Shown here: piece after piece, positions 1-8,695 of the stretch
How the letters are laid out: each line of letters opens with the position of its first letter
Numbering within the stretch: the first letter of the stretch is position 1
Assembly: GCA_005790605.1 (NCBI GenBank)
Contig: SXUI01000003.1
Location: forward strand, 26,539-90,538
DNA: 64,000 nt
DNA from: Planctomycetia bacterium
GTDB lineage: Bacteria > Planctomycetota > Phycisphaerae > Phycisphaerales > SM1A02
Direction of reading: 5' to 3'
Notes under the pieces: generated by a model
Databases searched by the model: none
What the model was told of the DNA's origin: nothing
Seen by the model: only the letters and a program-made list of their open reading frames with translations
Translations under genes and position numbers: made by a program

Positions 1-1187
1 GTCGTCATCGACGCACGAAGATCTGCTTGAAACGGCGTGGCGAGTGGGAAGTCACTCGGCACGATGTTCGCGTCGCCACCCACTGGAAGTTCGTCGGCAT
101 GCATCAAGGCCTTCAGCGCATTGGATGCGACTTGCACCGCGCGCTTGGCATCGAGGACCGCGGCCTTCCGCTGTTCAACCGTCGCCACCGCGTTCGCGTA
201 CTCCGACAGCGTCGCGTCAAAGGCTCGGCGCTTCGCGAGAACATCACGCACCTCCGTGCCAACCTCCACCAACCACTGTGCGGTGACAAGCTGGTTGCGC
301 GCCTGGACGAGTGCCCAATAGGTGCTCTCAGTATCAAACGCAATCTTCAGCAGTTGAGCACGCAAACTCTGATATGAGGCTCGATCCTGATTCTGCGCAA
401 CATGCACTTGCGCGAGATTGACTTCACTCCCAAAACCGCGCATAAGAGGCTGCGTAAAGCCAAGCGTGACCGCCGATTGGTACGCGGGATCGGGCGTGTA
501 GTACGCCGTGTCGAGGTTGTCGACGAAGTTCTCCGACGCACCGACCGTGAAGGTCCCACCGCCCTCAAGTTGCTTCTGGAGATTTGTCGACAGTTGCCAG
601 TCATTCTGATTCGTGACGGATGGAATGACGGTGCCCGAAAGCCCTGGGAAAATGATCCCCACCGAAGGCTGCTCGATCCGCTGGTACCCCGTCGCCGCAC
701 CAAGTACCCAGTCAAACGCCGCCTCAGCTTGGACGATCTGCGCGACCGAGACCGCTTTCTGCAACTGAGCGTTCTGCACGGAGAGATTGTTCGCGACAGC
801 TGTCTGAATCGCGGTCGCAAGTGACAGCATGACCTGCTCACAGGGCTCCGAGCTCGTCCCATGGAGCGGTATCCCAACATCGAGACTCGGCCCGATTTCG
901 CTCAACTTAGGGCCAAGGGCATCAAGCTCGTCCTTCCGCGCGGCGAGCATGGATGCAACCTCTCCCCCAGTGGCATCGAGGATTGGGCCGCCACCAGGCG
1001 GGATGAGGGCGATCTGCGTATCGGCGGATCGGTCGAGGGCGAGTCTCAACTGTTCAGACGCGAGGTCGGGGTCGGTTCCTTCGAGGGGGGATCGGCACCC
1101 GAAAATCAAGGCGCCGAGCAGCACAGCGCTCGCGATGTTTCGAACCGAGCCGCGGGGGAAAGAGAGGTCTTCAGATGATCGGTACAT
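1..1187 (-). CDS. TolC-type outer membrane efflux lipoprotein, C-terminus beyond the left edge
   Basis: The reading frame is open from an ATG at 1187 leftwards to base 1 with no stop, giving 395 residues of an incomplete protein. The N-terminus has a basic stretch, a hydrophobic segment and a lipobox-like IFGC ending at Cys31, so a lipoprotein is likely. From about residue 120 there are the long alternating helices and beta-strand stretches of the outer membrane efflux (TolC/OEP) family, for example a GFTQPLMRGFG strand followed by a long Gln/Ala-rich helix. Such proteins form the outer membrane channel of tripartite exporters or type I secretion systems. The pump and adaptor partners are not in the window and may lie to the left. 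It is divergent from the SH3 gene, with a 97-nt gap. Family is clear; substrate unknown. Confidence 0.85.
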   Translation of the reverse strand, partial: MYRSSEDLSFPRGSVRNIASAVLLGALIFGCRSPLEGTDPDLASEQLRLALDRSADTQIALIPPGGGPILDATGGEVASMLAARKDELDALGPKLSEIGPSLDVGIPLHGTSSEPCEQVMLSLATAIQTAVANNLSVQNAQLQKAVSVAQIVQAEAAFDWVLGAATGYQRIEQPSVGIIFPGLSGTVIPSVTNQNDWQLSTNLQKQLEGGGTFTVGASENFVDNLDTAYYTPDPAYQSAVTLGFTQPLMRGFGSEVNLAQVHVAQNQDRASYQSLRAQLLKIAFDTESTYWALVQARNQLVTAQWLVEVGTEVRDVLAKRRAFDATLSEYANAVATVEQRKAAVLDAKRAVQVASNALKALMHADELPVGGDANIVPSDFPLATPFQADLRASMT

Positions 1188-1284
1188 GAGGGAGAAGTCC
1201 GGACGATATCACCTCGGAACTCACCGCGACTCTCCGTCCAAAAGTGCCTTCCGCACGGAGCGGAGCGCGACTACACTGCGGGCT

Positions 1285-2754
1285 ATGAAGATCAGGACGA
1301 TCCTCTCGGCAATTCTTGCGCTCGCAAGCGCCTCGCCTTTGTTCGTCGTCTGCACGGATGCACACGCACTCCCGCAGGCTCCGAGCGCAACCACAAAGGC
1401 GCCCGCGAAAGAACCCTATGTGGCGATCGTGACGCAAAGCGACACACTCGTGCGTTCAGGCCCAAGCGTCGAGAGCGCGTACCCCTTTGGCAAACTCCCG
1501 CAAGGCGCAGTGTTGTTCGTGAGCGAAGAGAGCCTCGGTTGGGCGCGTGTCGCGCTCACGGGCGACACGTTCACTGGCTGGTTCGGATATGTGCCTGCGT
1601 CAGCTGCCGCAGTTGCGAATGACGATGGGTCCATGCTTTCGATCACGGGTCGCAGCGAAGTTCGCGCACCTAACTTCGAAGCCAACGGCGATCCTGAGAA
1701 GAGTTTCAAGATGATCGCTCCGCTCGGCGATGGTGATGTGCTTGAGATTCTCGAAGTCGTGAAGGGCGAACGCGGCAACTTCTATGCAGTGAAGCTCCCT
1801 GCGAAGGCAACGGGTTGGGTCAACGCGAGCGCCTTGCGTCCGGCAACTCCCGCAGAGTCAGCAAGCGCAACTCCAGCCGCGCCGTCACCACGACCCATCG
1901 CGACTCCAACGACCACGCCAGCTGCAGCGATGCCAGCAACGGAGACAACTCCGTCAACCACGACGACACCGGATCTGAGTGGTCCTCGACCGATCACCGA
2001 TCCACCGACAACGATCGTTCCGACGCCTGCCGAAACAATCACGCTCACGCCCCCGGATGATGCTTCGACTCCAGCGCCCTCGACAGCAGTGGACAGCACG
2101 ACTGCGCGCAATCTTGCAGCAGCGAAGGCGCGAGCAGCAACCTACGAAGACCTCGAAAAGCTCTGGGCCAAACTGCGCAAAGCACCCGTGGAGTCTGCGG
2201 AGCTGACCCAATTGCGTGAGCGCTACCTCGCGTTTGCAGAAGATCCAGCAACTTCGTCGATTCGCGCGAGTCTCGCGCAAACTCGCGCGTCGCAGATCGC
2301 GCTGCGCATGGAAGTTCAAGACTCGATTCTGGAACTCGCAAAGCTCAAAGCCAAGTCGAACGCGAGCGTTGATGGCATCGCGAATCTCGAGCTCGCGCTC
2401 CTGAATCGCAAGGGATATGACGCGGTCGGTCGACTCAATGCGTCGCTGGTCTACGACGGTGAGCGACTCCCCTTGCTCTATCGTTTGATGGACAATGTCA
2501 CCGGTCAAACGATCGCGTACATCGTCCCAGCGTCGGCCTTTGACCTCTCATCGATGCTCGGCTTACTGGTTGGAATCAAGGGCCCCATCGAGTACGACGG
2601 GGCGCTGCGCCTTAACACGCTCTCGCCAAGCGCGATCGATGTGCTTGCCAGCACACAGACGCCGCCGCAGACCTCAACAACTCCCCCGGCGCCAGCGGTC
2701 ACCGCGACAGGCGAGACGACGACCACCACGACCGATACTGATGAAAACAAGTGA
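1285..2754 (+). CDS. secreted protein with two bacterial SH3-like repeats and a Pro/Thr-rich linker
   Basis: A 489-residue protein starting at the ATG that gives a clean signal peptide (MKIRTILSAILALASA, cleavage near ALP). The frame stays open further upstream, but that part would overlap the divergent efflux gene and looks non-coding. Residues about 45-105 and 115-180 are two SH3b-like repeats, with motifs such as DTLVRSGPS, GWFGYVP and GWVNASALRP. They are followed by a low-complexity Pro/Thr/Ala linker (about 185-275) and a helical C-terminal domain. SH3b repeats often bind cell wall or other envelope polymers. The role here is unknown. It is followed by tRNA-Ala after 48 nt. Annotation as a secreted SH3-repeat protein is firm; its ligand is not. 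Confidence 0.8.
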   Translation: MKIRTILSAILALASASPLFVVCTDAHALPQAPSATTKAPAKEPYVAIVTQSDTLVRSGPSVESAYPFGKLPQGAVLFVSEESLGWARVALTGDTFTGWFGYVPASAAAVANDDGSMLSITGRSEVRAPNFEANGDPEKSFKMIAPLGDGDVLEILEVVKGERGNFYAVKLPAKATGWVNASALRPATPAESASATPAAPSPRPIATPTTTPAAAMPATETTPSTTTTPDLSGPRPITDPPTTIVPTPAETITLTPPDDASTPAPSTAVDSTTARNLAAAKARAATYEDLEKLWAKLRKAPVESAELTQLRERYLAFAEDPATSSIRASLAQTRASQIALRMEVQDSILELAKLKAKSNASVDGIANLELALLNRKGYDAVGRLNASLVYDGERLPLLYRLMDNVTGQTIAYIVPASAFDLSSMLGLLVGIKGPIEYDGALRLNTLSPSAIDVLASTQTPPQTSTTPPAPAVTATGETTTTTTDTDENK

Positions 2755-2802
2755 GTCCTCGCGAACGCGCATGCTCTGCGCTATGATTCGCGCCCGTCAT
2801 TC

Positions 2803-2875
2803 GGGGCGTTAGCTCAATTGGCAGAGCGATGCCTTTGCAAGGCATAGGTTAGCGGTTCGACTCCGCTACGCTCCA
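2803..2875 (+). tRNA. tRNA-Ala (anticodon TGC)
   Basis: A 73-nt cloverleaf. The 7-bp acceptor stem pairs GGGGCGT with ACGCTCC (one G-U pair). The D arm contains AGCTCAATTGGCAGAGC. The anticodon stem ATGCC/GGCAT carries loop TTTGCAA with anticodon TGC. The T arm is GCGGTTCGACTCCGC. The discriminator base is A and the CCA end is not encoded. It reads GCN alanine codons. A perfect inverted repeat follows 3 nt later. Confidence 0.97.
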
Positions 2876-2878
2876 CTC

Positions 2879-2923
2879 CGAAACGATCCGACCTCGCACC
2901 TCGTGCGAGGTCGGATCGTTTCG
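2879..2923 (+). terminator. perfect 21-bp inverted repeat after tRNA-Ala, terminator candidate
   Basis: Bases 2879-2899 pair without mismatch with 2903-2923 around a 3-nt loop, starting 3 nt after the tRNA discriminator. Its position suggests transcription termination or 3' processing of the tRNA. There is no run of T after the stem, only TTTCG at the end of the second arm, so it is not a classical intrinsic terminator. Confidence 0.6.
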
Positions 2924-2971
2924 TGTCAGCCGATTTCCGCTCGAATCACTCCAGCAAACACACGCGCTCCC

Positions 2972-3592
2972 ATGCGCAGAGCAAAGCGAAACGCATTCCT
3001 CAGTCCGGCACAAACGCTCCGCGTGGAAACGCACTTGTCGGCGCGTGCTGCAGAGGGCGGCCTCCAGCTGAGCGACGCGCTCGCGGTGATCTTTGTTGAA
3101 GGCGAAACGGAGCGAATCGTGCTTCGCACACAGACGGCCGTCGAGCAAGAAGGGATTTGCGTTCTCGACTTCGGACAGATTGGCCTCGAGTCCCTTCTGC
3201 GCTCGGCGGACGCTCACGATTGCCCGTGGCATGTTCTTGTGGACGGTGACGAAGCTGGAGCGCACTACGCCAATACTGCCCGCCGTTCGCTTCGAAGGCG
3301 CTCCCCTGCCTCTCACATCACCGTCTCGGACCACTCGACTTTCGAACATGCGTTGTGGGAGAGTGGGTACCGAGAGGCACTTCTCGCCGTCGCTCGTGAG
3401 CACGGCGTGGAGTTGCAGAATGACTCACTCGACGCAATGCTCCGCGCTGCTCGCCTCAAGTTGCCCAAGCCACTACTTGTCGAGACGGCGATTCGCCGCG
3501 CCCGCGCGTGCGACGCGAATCTGGAACTCCCCTCCAAGATGCGTGCCGCGATCCTCGCGGTGCGGAAGCTCGCAACGCAATCGTCGGGCTAA
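2972..3592 (+). CDS. orphan TOPRIM domain of the OLD/YbjD nuclease type
   Basis: A 206-residue protein from the ATG at 2972; the frame is also open from 2903, inside the hairpin, so the start is uncertain. Residues about 38-100 form a TOPRIM fold signature: FVEGETE (Glu43, Glu46) and, after FGQIGLESL, the metal-binding VLVDGDEAG (Asp91, Asp93). This pattern matches the C-terminal nuclease domain of OLD-family ATP-dependent endonucleases such as E. coli YbjD. Those proteins are about 550 residues and carry an N-terminal ABC-type ATPase, which is absent here and not found upstream. It may be a standalone nuclease domain or a remnant truncated next to the tRNA. Its stop codon overlaps the rsmE stop by 3 nt on the opposite strand. 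Confidence 0.7.
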   Translation: MRRAKRNAFLSPAQTLRVETHLSARAAEGGLQLSDALAVIFVEGETERIVLRTQTAVEQEGICVLDFGQIGLESLLRSADAHDCPWHVLVDGDEAGAHYANTARRSLRRRSPASHITVSDHSTFEHALWESGYREALLAVAREHGVELQNDSLDAMLRAARLKLPKPLLVETAIRRARACDANLELPSKMRAAILAVRKLATQSSG

Positions 3593-4332
3593 CCTCTCGC
3601 GTCCGCGTAGATACTCGCCGTTGCGATGACGGCCGTCTCGATACGGAGAATGTGCGCCCCGAGCGAGGCGATGTCAGTCCCGAGTGCGCGGAGTGCATCC
3701 ACTTCGTATGGCGAGAACCCACCTTCTGGCCCTATCCACACCGTGACACCGGCATCGGAAGTCTTCTCTCGCGCCGCACGCAACGCCGTGCCCATTGGCT
3801 TTGCCTCGGCATCGGTGTGCGCCATGATGCTGTAGGCCCCGCGCGCCTGCTCACGCAACGCTACTGCATCGAGCGCTCCTCCCTGAGCGAGTTCGGGTGC
3901 CCATGTTCGCTTCGATTGCTTGCACGCCTCAAGAAGAATGCGGTTCCAGCGCTCCGTGCGCGCAAGTTTTTCTTCATCGACGACGCTTCGCTCACAATCG
4001 ATTGGAAGGAATCGATCGACTCCCGCTTGCGTTCCCATGTCCAGAAGCGTTGCGAGGCGATCACCTTTGGGAACGGCAAACGCGATGGTCAACGGTCGGG
4101 TTGAGCGCGGCGTCAACGCACTCGAAATCACGCGCGCACATCGCTCTCCGTGTCGCGAGCGGCCATCGATGATTTCCGCGACCGCCGTGGCGCCTGCGCC
4201 ATCCATGAAAGTCACGATGTCACCCGTGCCGAGTCGCCGCGAGCCAATCGCGTGCTTGGCTTCGCTCGCGGGAATGTCGATCAAACTTCCAACCGCGCCG
4301 AGTATCGGCGAGTAGATCCACACATCAGCCAT
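3589..4332 (-). CDS. rsmE: 16S rRNA (uracil-1498-N3)-methyltransferase RsmE
   Basis: A 247-residue SPOUT-class methyltransferase. Diagnostic features are the N-terminal PUA-like half with EAKHAIGSRRLGTGD and the C-terminal knot region with VWIGPEGGFSPYE and LGAHILRIETAVIA. These form the S-adenosylmethionine pocket that methylates U1498 of 16S rRNA. The start chosen is the ATG at 4332, preceded by an AAGGAG-like ribosome binding site; an upstream in-frame ATG at 4428 lies inside rsmJ. The gene overlaps the end of rsmJ by 8 nt, so the two rRNA methyltransferases are translationally coupled. Length is normal for the family. Confidence 0.95.
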   Translation of the reverse strand: MADVWIYSPILGAVGSLIDIPASEAKHAIGSRRLGTGDIVTFMDGAGATAVAEIIDGRSRHGERCARVISSALTPRSTRPLTIAFAVPKGDRLATLLDMGTQAGVDRFLPIDCERSVVDEEKLARTERWNRILLEACKQSKRTWAPELAQGGALDAVALREQARGAYSIMAHTDAEAKPMGTALRAAREKTSDAGVTVWIGPEGGFSPYEVDALRALGTDIASLGAHILRIETAVIATASIYADARG

Positions 4333-5095
4333 GCGTCCCTGCTCCTTCCTGCGAAGCGTACACATCAAATCGAACGAGTGTTCCATGCGTCGACCATGAT
4401 GGGAGAACGCCCGCAAAGTCTCCTGCATGATCAGGTCGCTTCACGATGACTCGCGCGACGCCCGTGGCGCGCGCGGATGCGAGGAGCGTGCGCTCCGAGT
4501 CCACGCGCACCTCGAGGGTTGGCATCCCGAGAAGCTCCTTCAACACTTGCATCTCCTTGGGCGGAAGCGCGCTCTTCTTGCGTTTGGGGGGAAACATGGG
4601 GTCGAGCAAAATGGCGGTCGACGGCGTCGTGAAACCACGCGCGCGAAGTGATGCAAATGCGACTTCGGCGTCCATCGCGTGTAACTCGATTCGACTTGCG
4701 ATCGCGCGAAGCGCATCGTCGCGCAAGGCTCTCGTCAGACCATCATGTGCGAGCGCATGGACGAACGGATCGCGTTCGACTGCGAACACCTGACGACCGG
4801 AAGCCGCAATCAACCACGCGTCGCCAAGAAGTCCCGCCGTCGCATCGACCACATGCGCGGCATCGCCAAGCGCCCGCAACATCGGTTGACGCCGCAACGC
4901 AAGGGCCGAGCCAAGCGCGATCGCGCCGAGATCCACTCGGATTCCGAGCCCCAGTCGATCTTGGACGCGCCGAAGTTCAAGTCGATCCGCAGCATCGCGC
5001 GCGAGCACATGGGTCGCAGACCCCACGCATGAGGCCGGGAGCGCCGCGAAGAGCGGGTCGGAGCGAGGAATCTCGATGGAAACGGCAGCGGGCAT
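4325..5095 (-). CDS. rsmJ: 16S rRNA (guanine-1516-N2)-methyltransferase RsmJ
   Basis: About 256 residues from the ATG at 5095; an in-frame ATG at 5158 is possible but nearly touches the divergent cbs start. The Rossmann-type methyltransferase core is visible: VDATAGLLGDAWLIAASG (SAM-binding motif I), VFAVERDP (acidic motif II residue) and the catalytic-type ILLDPMFPP motif followed by a Lys-rich stretch typical of RsmJ/YhiQ. It modifies G1516 of 16S rRNA in the family. It is the first gene of a two-gene rRNA-modification operon with rsmE. Confidence 0.9.
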   Translation of the reverse strand: MPAAVSIEIPRSDPLFAALPASCVGSATHVLARDAADRLELRRVQDRLGLGIRVDLGAIALGSALALRRQPMLRALGDAAHVVDATAGLLGDAWLIAASGRQVFAVERDPFVHALAHDGLTRALRDDALRAIASRIELHAMDAEVAFASLRARGFTTPSTAILLDPMFPPKRKKSALPPKEMQVLKELLGMPTLEVRVDSERTLLASARATGVARVIVKRPDHAGDFAGVLPSWSTHGTLVRFDVYASQEGAGTHG

Positions 5096-5159
5096 GGTGT
5101 CGCGAGAGGGACGGCAATCGGGAAAGTAGTCGACAAAGGCACTTTGTACACTCGCCAAA

Positions 5160-6548
5160 ATGCCAGCGACCGTCTCTCCATCGCCCGTCTACAGCAACAT
5201 CCTCGAGATGATCGGCAACACCCCGATGCTTGAGTTGAAGCGATTCGACATCGGCCCCTGCCGACTCTTCGTGAAAATGGAATGCCTCAACCCAGGGAAT
5301 TCCATCAAGGATCGCATCGCGGTCACGATGATCGAAGCGGCGGAGCAGTCCGGCAAACTCCGACCCGGCGGGCGCATTGTTGAAGCCACGGCTGGGAACA
5401 CTGGGCTTGCGCTCGCGCTCGTCTCGAGCCAGAAGAACTATCGCTTGACGGTAGTCATGCCGGACAAGATGAGCGACGAAAAGATTTCACATCTGCGCGC
5501 GATGGGCGCGGAAGTGATTCTTACAAGATCCGATGTTGCGAAGGGGCATCCGGAGTATTACCAAGACATTGCAGAGCGCATTGCGCGAGAGGATCCCGAT
5601 GCATTCTTCGTGAATCAGTTTGCGAACCCCGCAAACGCGCAAGCGCATTACGAATCAACCGCGCCAGAGATTTGGGCGCAGATGGATGGACGCGTCGACG
5701 CCTTCATCGCGGGCGTTGGCTCGGGCGGAACCGTGAGCGGCATGGGGCGCTACTTCAAGGAGCGAAATCCCGCGTGCGAGATTGTCTTGGCGGACCCTGT
5801 CGGTTCCATTCTCGCGCCACTCGTGCGCGAAAAGAAAACTGTTGCACCAGGCGCTTGGCTTGTAGAAGGGATCGGCGAGGACTTCATTCCATCGATTCTC
5901 GACATGACGCTCATCGACAAGGCGTACGCGATCACCGATGCCGAGTCGTTTCAAGTTGCGCGCGATCTTCTCCGCCTTGAGGGCGTGTTGGCAGGCTCGA
6001 GCGTCGGCACCCTGCTCGCCGCAGCATTGAAGTACTGCCGCGAACAAACCACCCCAAAATGCGTCGTCACCCTCATCTGCGACAACGGCGCGAAGTACCT
6101 GTCCAAGATGTTCAACGACTTCTGGATGGTCGACAACGGATTCATTGAACGACCGACCTATGGGGATATCCGTGATCTCATCGCGCGACGGCACTTGAAT
6201 CACGAAGACTTCTGCCTCACTCCGGAAGTCCCTATCGCCCAAGCAATCAAGCGCATGCGCATGTACTCCGTCTCACAGATGGCCGTCCTCGACGCACACG
6301 ACCGCGTCGTCGGCATTCTCGATGAGAGCGATGTGCTGCTCGCACTCGTGCGCGACCGTGATTGCTCGGCGAGCCCCGTCCGCGACTTCATGTCGAGTCG
6401 CGTGGAGACCATCAAGCCGACCTCGAGCGTGAATGATCTCATTCCGATCTTCCGAGCCGATCGCGTGGCGGTTGTCGCCGACAACAAGCATTTCTACGGT
6501 CTCATTACCAAGATCGATCTCATCAACTACCTCCGCAAGCAACTCTGA
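5160..6548 (+). CDS. cbs: cystathionine beta-synthase (PLP domain plus CBS-domain pair)
   Basis: A 462-residue protein. Residues 1-330 are a fold-type II PLP enzyme of the cysteine synthase/cystathionine beta-synthase group: NPGNSIKDRIA supplies the PLP lysine (Lys50), EATAGNTGLALA the substrate loop, and GVGSGGTVSG the phosphate-binding loop. Residues about 335-460 are two CBS domains ending in VAVVADNKHFYGLITKIDL, a regulatory module in cystathionine beta-synthases. The product would condense serine and homocysteine to cystathionine. The next gene, 9 nt downstream, is the matching Cys/Met-metabolism enzyme, which supports reverse transsulfuration rather than plain cysteine synthase. Divergent from rsmJ with only 64 nt between starts. 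Confidence 0.88.
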   Translation: MPATVSPSPVYSNILEMIGNTPMLELKRFDIGPCRLFVKMECLNPGNSIKDRIAVTMIEAAEQSGKLRPGGRIVEATAGNTGLALALVSSQKNYRLTVVMPDKMSDEKISHLRAMGAEVILTRSDVAKGHPEYYQDIAERIAREDPDAFFVNQFANPANAQAHYESTAPEIWAQMDGRVDAFIAGVGSGGTVSGMGRYFKERNPACEIVLADPVGSILAPLVREKKTVAPGAWLVEGIGEDFIPSILDMTLIDKAYAITDAESFQVARDLLRLEGVLAGSSVGTLLAAALKYCREQTTPKCVVTLICDNGAKYLSKMFNDFWMVDNGFIERPTYGDIRDLIARRHLNHEDFCLTPEVPIAQAIKRMRMYSVSQMAVLDAHDRVVGILDESDVLLALVRDRDCSASPVRDFMSSRVETIKPTSSVNDLIPIFRADRVAVVADNKHFYGLITKIDLINYLRKQL

Positions 6549-6557
6549 GTTTCTCCT

Positions 6558-7763
6558 ATGGCTACTGGTTCACATCATCCTGCGACCGACTGCATTCACG
6601 GTGGACAGCACCCCGATCCATCCACCGGCGCGGTCATGCCGCCGATTTTTACGAGCTCGACCTTCATCCAAGAGTCGCCGGGCGTTCACAAGGGGTTTGA
6701 GTACTCACGAAGTCACAATGTCACGCGGTTTGCGTTTGAGCGTTGTCTCGCGAGTCTTGAGTGCTCGGGCCTGAGTGAGTCCGATGAGCGCACGATGGGC
6801 GGATTCGCCTTTGCCTCCGGCCTCGCGGCGATCGCCACCGCGCTCGAGCTTGTCGATGCTGGCAGCACAATCGTTTGCATGGACGATGTCTACGGCGGGA
6901 CGAACCGCCTGTTGAATCGGGTTCGCGCGCGGAGTGCGGGTTACAAAGTCGTGCACGCAGACCTGAGTGACACCAAGAGCGCGACGGCGATCATCAGCCA
7001 ACATCGACCGAAGATGGTTTGGCTTGAAACGCCCACGAATCCGACGCTCAAGCTTGTTGATGTGCGCAGCGTGTGCGAAGCGGCCAAGTCGGTTGGTGCG
7101 ATTTCTGTCGTCGACAACACCTTCGCGACGCCCATGTTGACGCGGCCACTGCAACACGGCGCGGACATCGTGATGCATTCCACGACGAAGTACATCGGCG
7201 GACACTCCGACACCGTAGGCGGCGCACTCGTCACTTCGTCTAAGCCAATCGCTGAACAACTGCGATTCCTACAAAATGCAATCGGCAGCGTCATGGGGCC
7301 CTTCGATGCGTACCTCTCGCTTCGCGGACTCAAGACACTGCACTTGCGCATGGAGCGCCACTGCGCAAGCGCACTCTCGATCGCAACGAGGCTCGAAGCG
7401 CACCCCAAGGTTGCAAAGGTTGTGTATCCGGGACTCTCGAGTCATCCACAGCACGCGCTCGCGTCTACGCAAATGCGTCTCGATGGAACCCCGGCGTTCG
7501 GAGGCATGATCACCATCTTCCTCAAGGGCGGCATCGCAGAGAGCCGTCGCTTTCTCGAGGCGGTCCACTTGTTCGCGCTTGCCGAAAGCCTTGGCGGCGT
7601 CGAGAGTCTCATCGAACACCCTGCGATCATGACACATGCGAGCGTGCCCACCGCGATGCGAGAGCAACTCGGCATCAGCGATGCACTCGTACGCCTCAGT
7701 GTCGGTATTGAGCATGTTGAGGATCTGTGGAATGACCTCAACCACGCGCTTGCGAAGGTCTAA
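6558..7763 (+). CDS. cystathionine gamma-lyase/gamma-synthase family PLP enzyme
   Basis: A 401-residue Cys/Met metabolism PLP-dependent enzyme (fold type I). Seen: ETPTNPTLKLVD, VVDNTFATP (Asp186 contacts the PLP ring nitrogen) and HSTTKYIGGHSD with PLP lysine Lys211. The family includes cystathionine gamma-lyase, gamma-synthase and beta-lyase, which sequence inspection alone cannot separate. The 9-nt spacing after cbs favours gamma-lyase, producing cysteine from cystathionine. I leave the symbol empty for this reason. The stop is followed 20 nt later by a secreted protein gene on the same strand. Confidence 0.88.
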   Translation: MATGSHHPATDCIHGGQHPDPSTGAVMPPIFTSSTFIQESPGVHKGFEYSRSHNVTRFAFERCLASLECSGLSESDERTMGGFAFASGLAAIATALELVDAGSTIVCMDDVYGGTNRLLNRVRARSAGYKVVHADLSDTKSATAIISQHRPKMVWLETPTNPTLKLVDVRSVCEAAKSVGAISVVDNTFATPMLTRPLQHGADIVMHSTTKYIGGHSDTVGGALVTSSKPIAEQLRFLQNAIGSVMGPFDAYLSLRGLKTLHLRMERHCASALSIATRLEAHPKVAKVVYPGLSSHPQHALASTQMRLDGTPAFGGMITIFLKGGIAESRRFLEAVHLFALAESLGGVESLIEHPAIMTHASVPTAMREQLGISDALVRLSVGIEHVEDLWNDLNHALAKV

Positions 7764-7783
7764 CTCCGCGTTACCTTGAGATC

Positions 7784-8695
7784 ATGCGTCTCTTCTGCTG
7801 CGTCACGGCCTGCTTGCTTGCGTCCGCCTCCCAAGTCGCACGCGCGGACGATCCACCAGTTTCGCCGCCCGCGACGCTGCTCGCTGGTCCCGCTGCAGGC
7901 GAGATGCAACGGAGTGATCCCACGCTTCTCACGCTTGACTTCGACGGCCACCTTGAGCACATCGTCGGAGAACCTGGATTTGAAGCGATGCGCCGGATTG
8001 GTCTCACGCCCGAGCAGCAGGCGGCGCTCTCGAAAGTAGACCAAGAACGAACCACGCAGTTCAACGCGATCGCGACGCGGGCGCTTCCACAGTTGATTGC
8101 CCTCGAGGGCATCGAAGCGAGATTGCAAGGGTCCTTCCGAACTCGCAGCGGGGCGCTCATTGATTTGGCCCGCGCGTACCTCGCAACCCGCAAGATCGTG
8201 CACCGCGCCAGCGCGCTCGATGCTCTTGCAGCGACAGGCGCCTTTGACGCGTCGCAACTTGCCACTGCTCGCAGCATGGTCGCCGCATACGAGAAAGCGC
8301 TTCGCCTCGAGATCGCGAACGCCACACCAAACCTCTCGGAACAGGAACTAGAGCGACGCGCACACATCGCGATGTTGCTCGAGCTCCTCCAAGAAGGCAT
8401 CGCGACACGAGCGAAGGCAGGCGAAGAGGAGTTTGATCGGCTCAGCGAGGCCGTGCAACTCACACCCGCGCAAGCGGAGCGCGTCAAATCGATCTTCGCT
8501 CCGATCGCGGTGCAGGAGTACCTTGGGAATCGAGTTGGACTTCTCGATCGAGTGCATGCCATGCTTGAAGCGAGCCGCGAATTGACCGCGGTACAACGCG
8601 AACGCGCGTGGAAGTACATCAAGGACGAAGCTCGCGCGGTCGAGCCATCGCCGTCAGGGAACCCCGCTCGGGGTTTGCCCACGTTGCGCGACTGA
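7784..8695 (+). CDS. secreted helical protein of unknown function
   Basis: A 303-residue protein with a signal peptide (MRLFCCVTACLLASASQVARA, cleavage before DDPP). The mature part is almost wholly helical and rich in Ala, Glu and Arg. It contains two similar segments, IGLTPEQQAALSKVDQE (about residues 73-90) and VQLTPAQAERVKSIF (about 225-240). These resemble the LTPEQ segments of LTXXQ/Spy-like periplasmic proteins. The resemblance is suggestive only. The last 42 nt overlap the end of the convergent gene, and a hairpin lies within that overlap. Confidence 0.7.
   Translation: MRLFCCVTACLLASASQVARADDPPVSPPATLLAGPAAGEMQRSDPTLLTLDFDGHLEHIVGEPGFEAMRRIGLTPEQQAALSKVDQERTTQFNAIATRALPQLIALEGIEARLQGSFRTRSGALIDLARAYLATRKIVHRASALDALAATGAFDASQLATARSMVAAYEKALRLEIANATPNLSEQELERRAHIAMLLELLQEGIATRAKAGEEEFDRLSEAVQLTPAQAERVKSIFAPIAVQEYLGNRVGLLDRVHAMLEASRELTAVQRERAWKYIKDEARAVEPSPSGNPARGLPTLRD

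Noticed and set aside
347..880. Arg/Ser-rich open frame on the minus strand, and a plus-strand frame at 402-824
   Set aside because: Both are shadows of the TolC-type gene in another frame (1-1187 minus), whose translation is the plausible one.
829..1284. N-terminal extension of the SH3 protein
   Set aside because: It overlaps the divergent efflux gene and lacks features; the ATG at 1285 starts a signal peptide.
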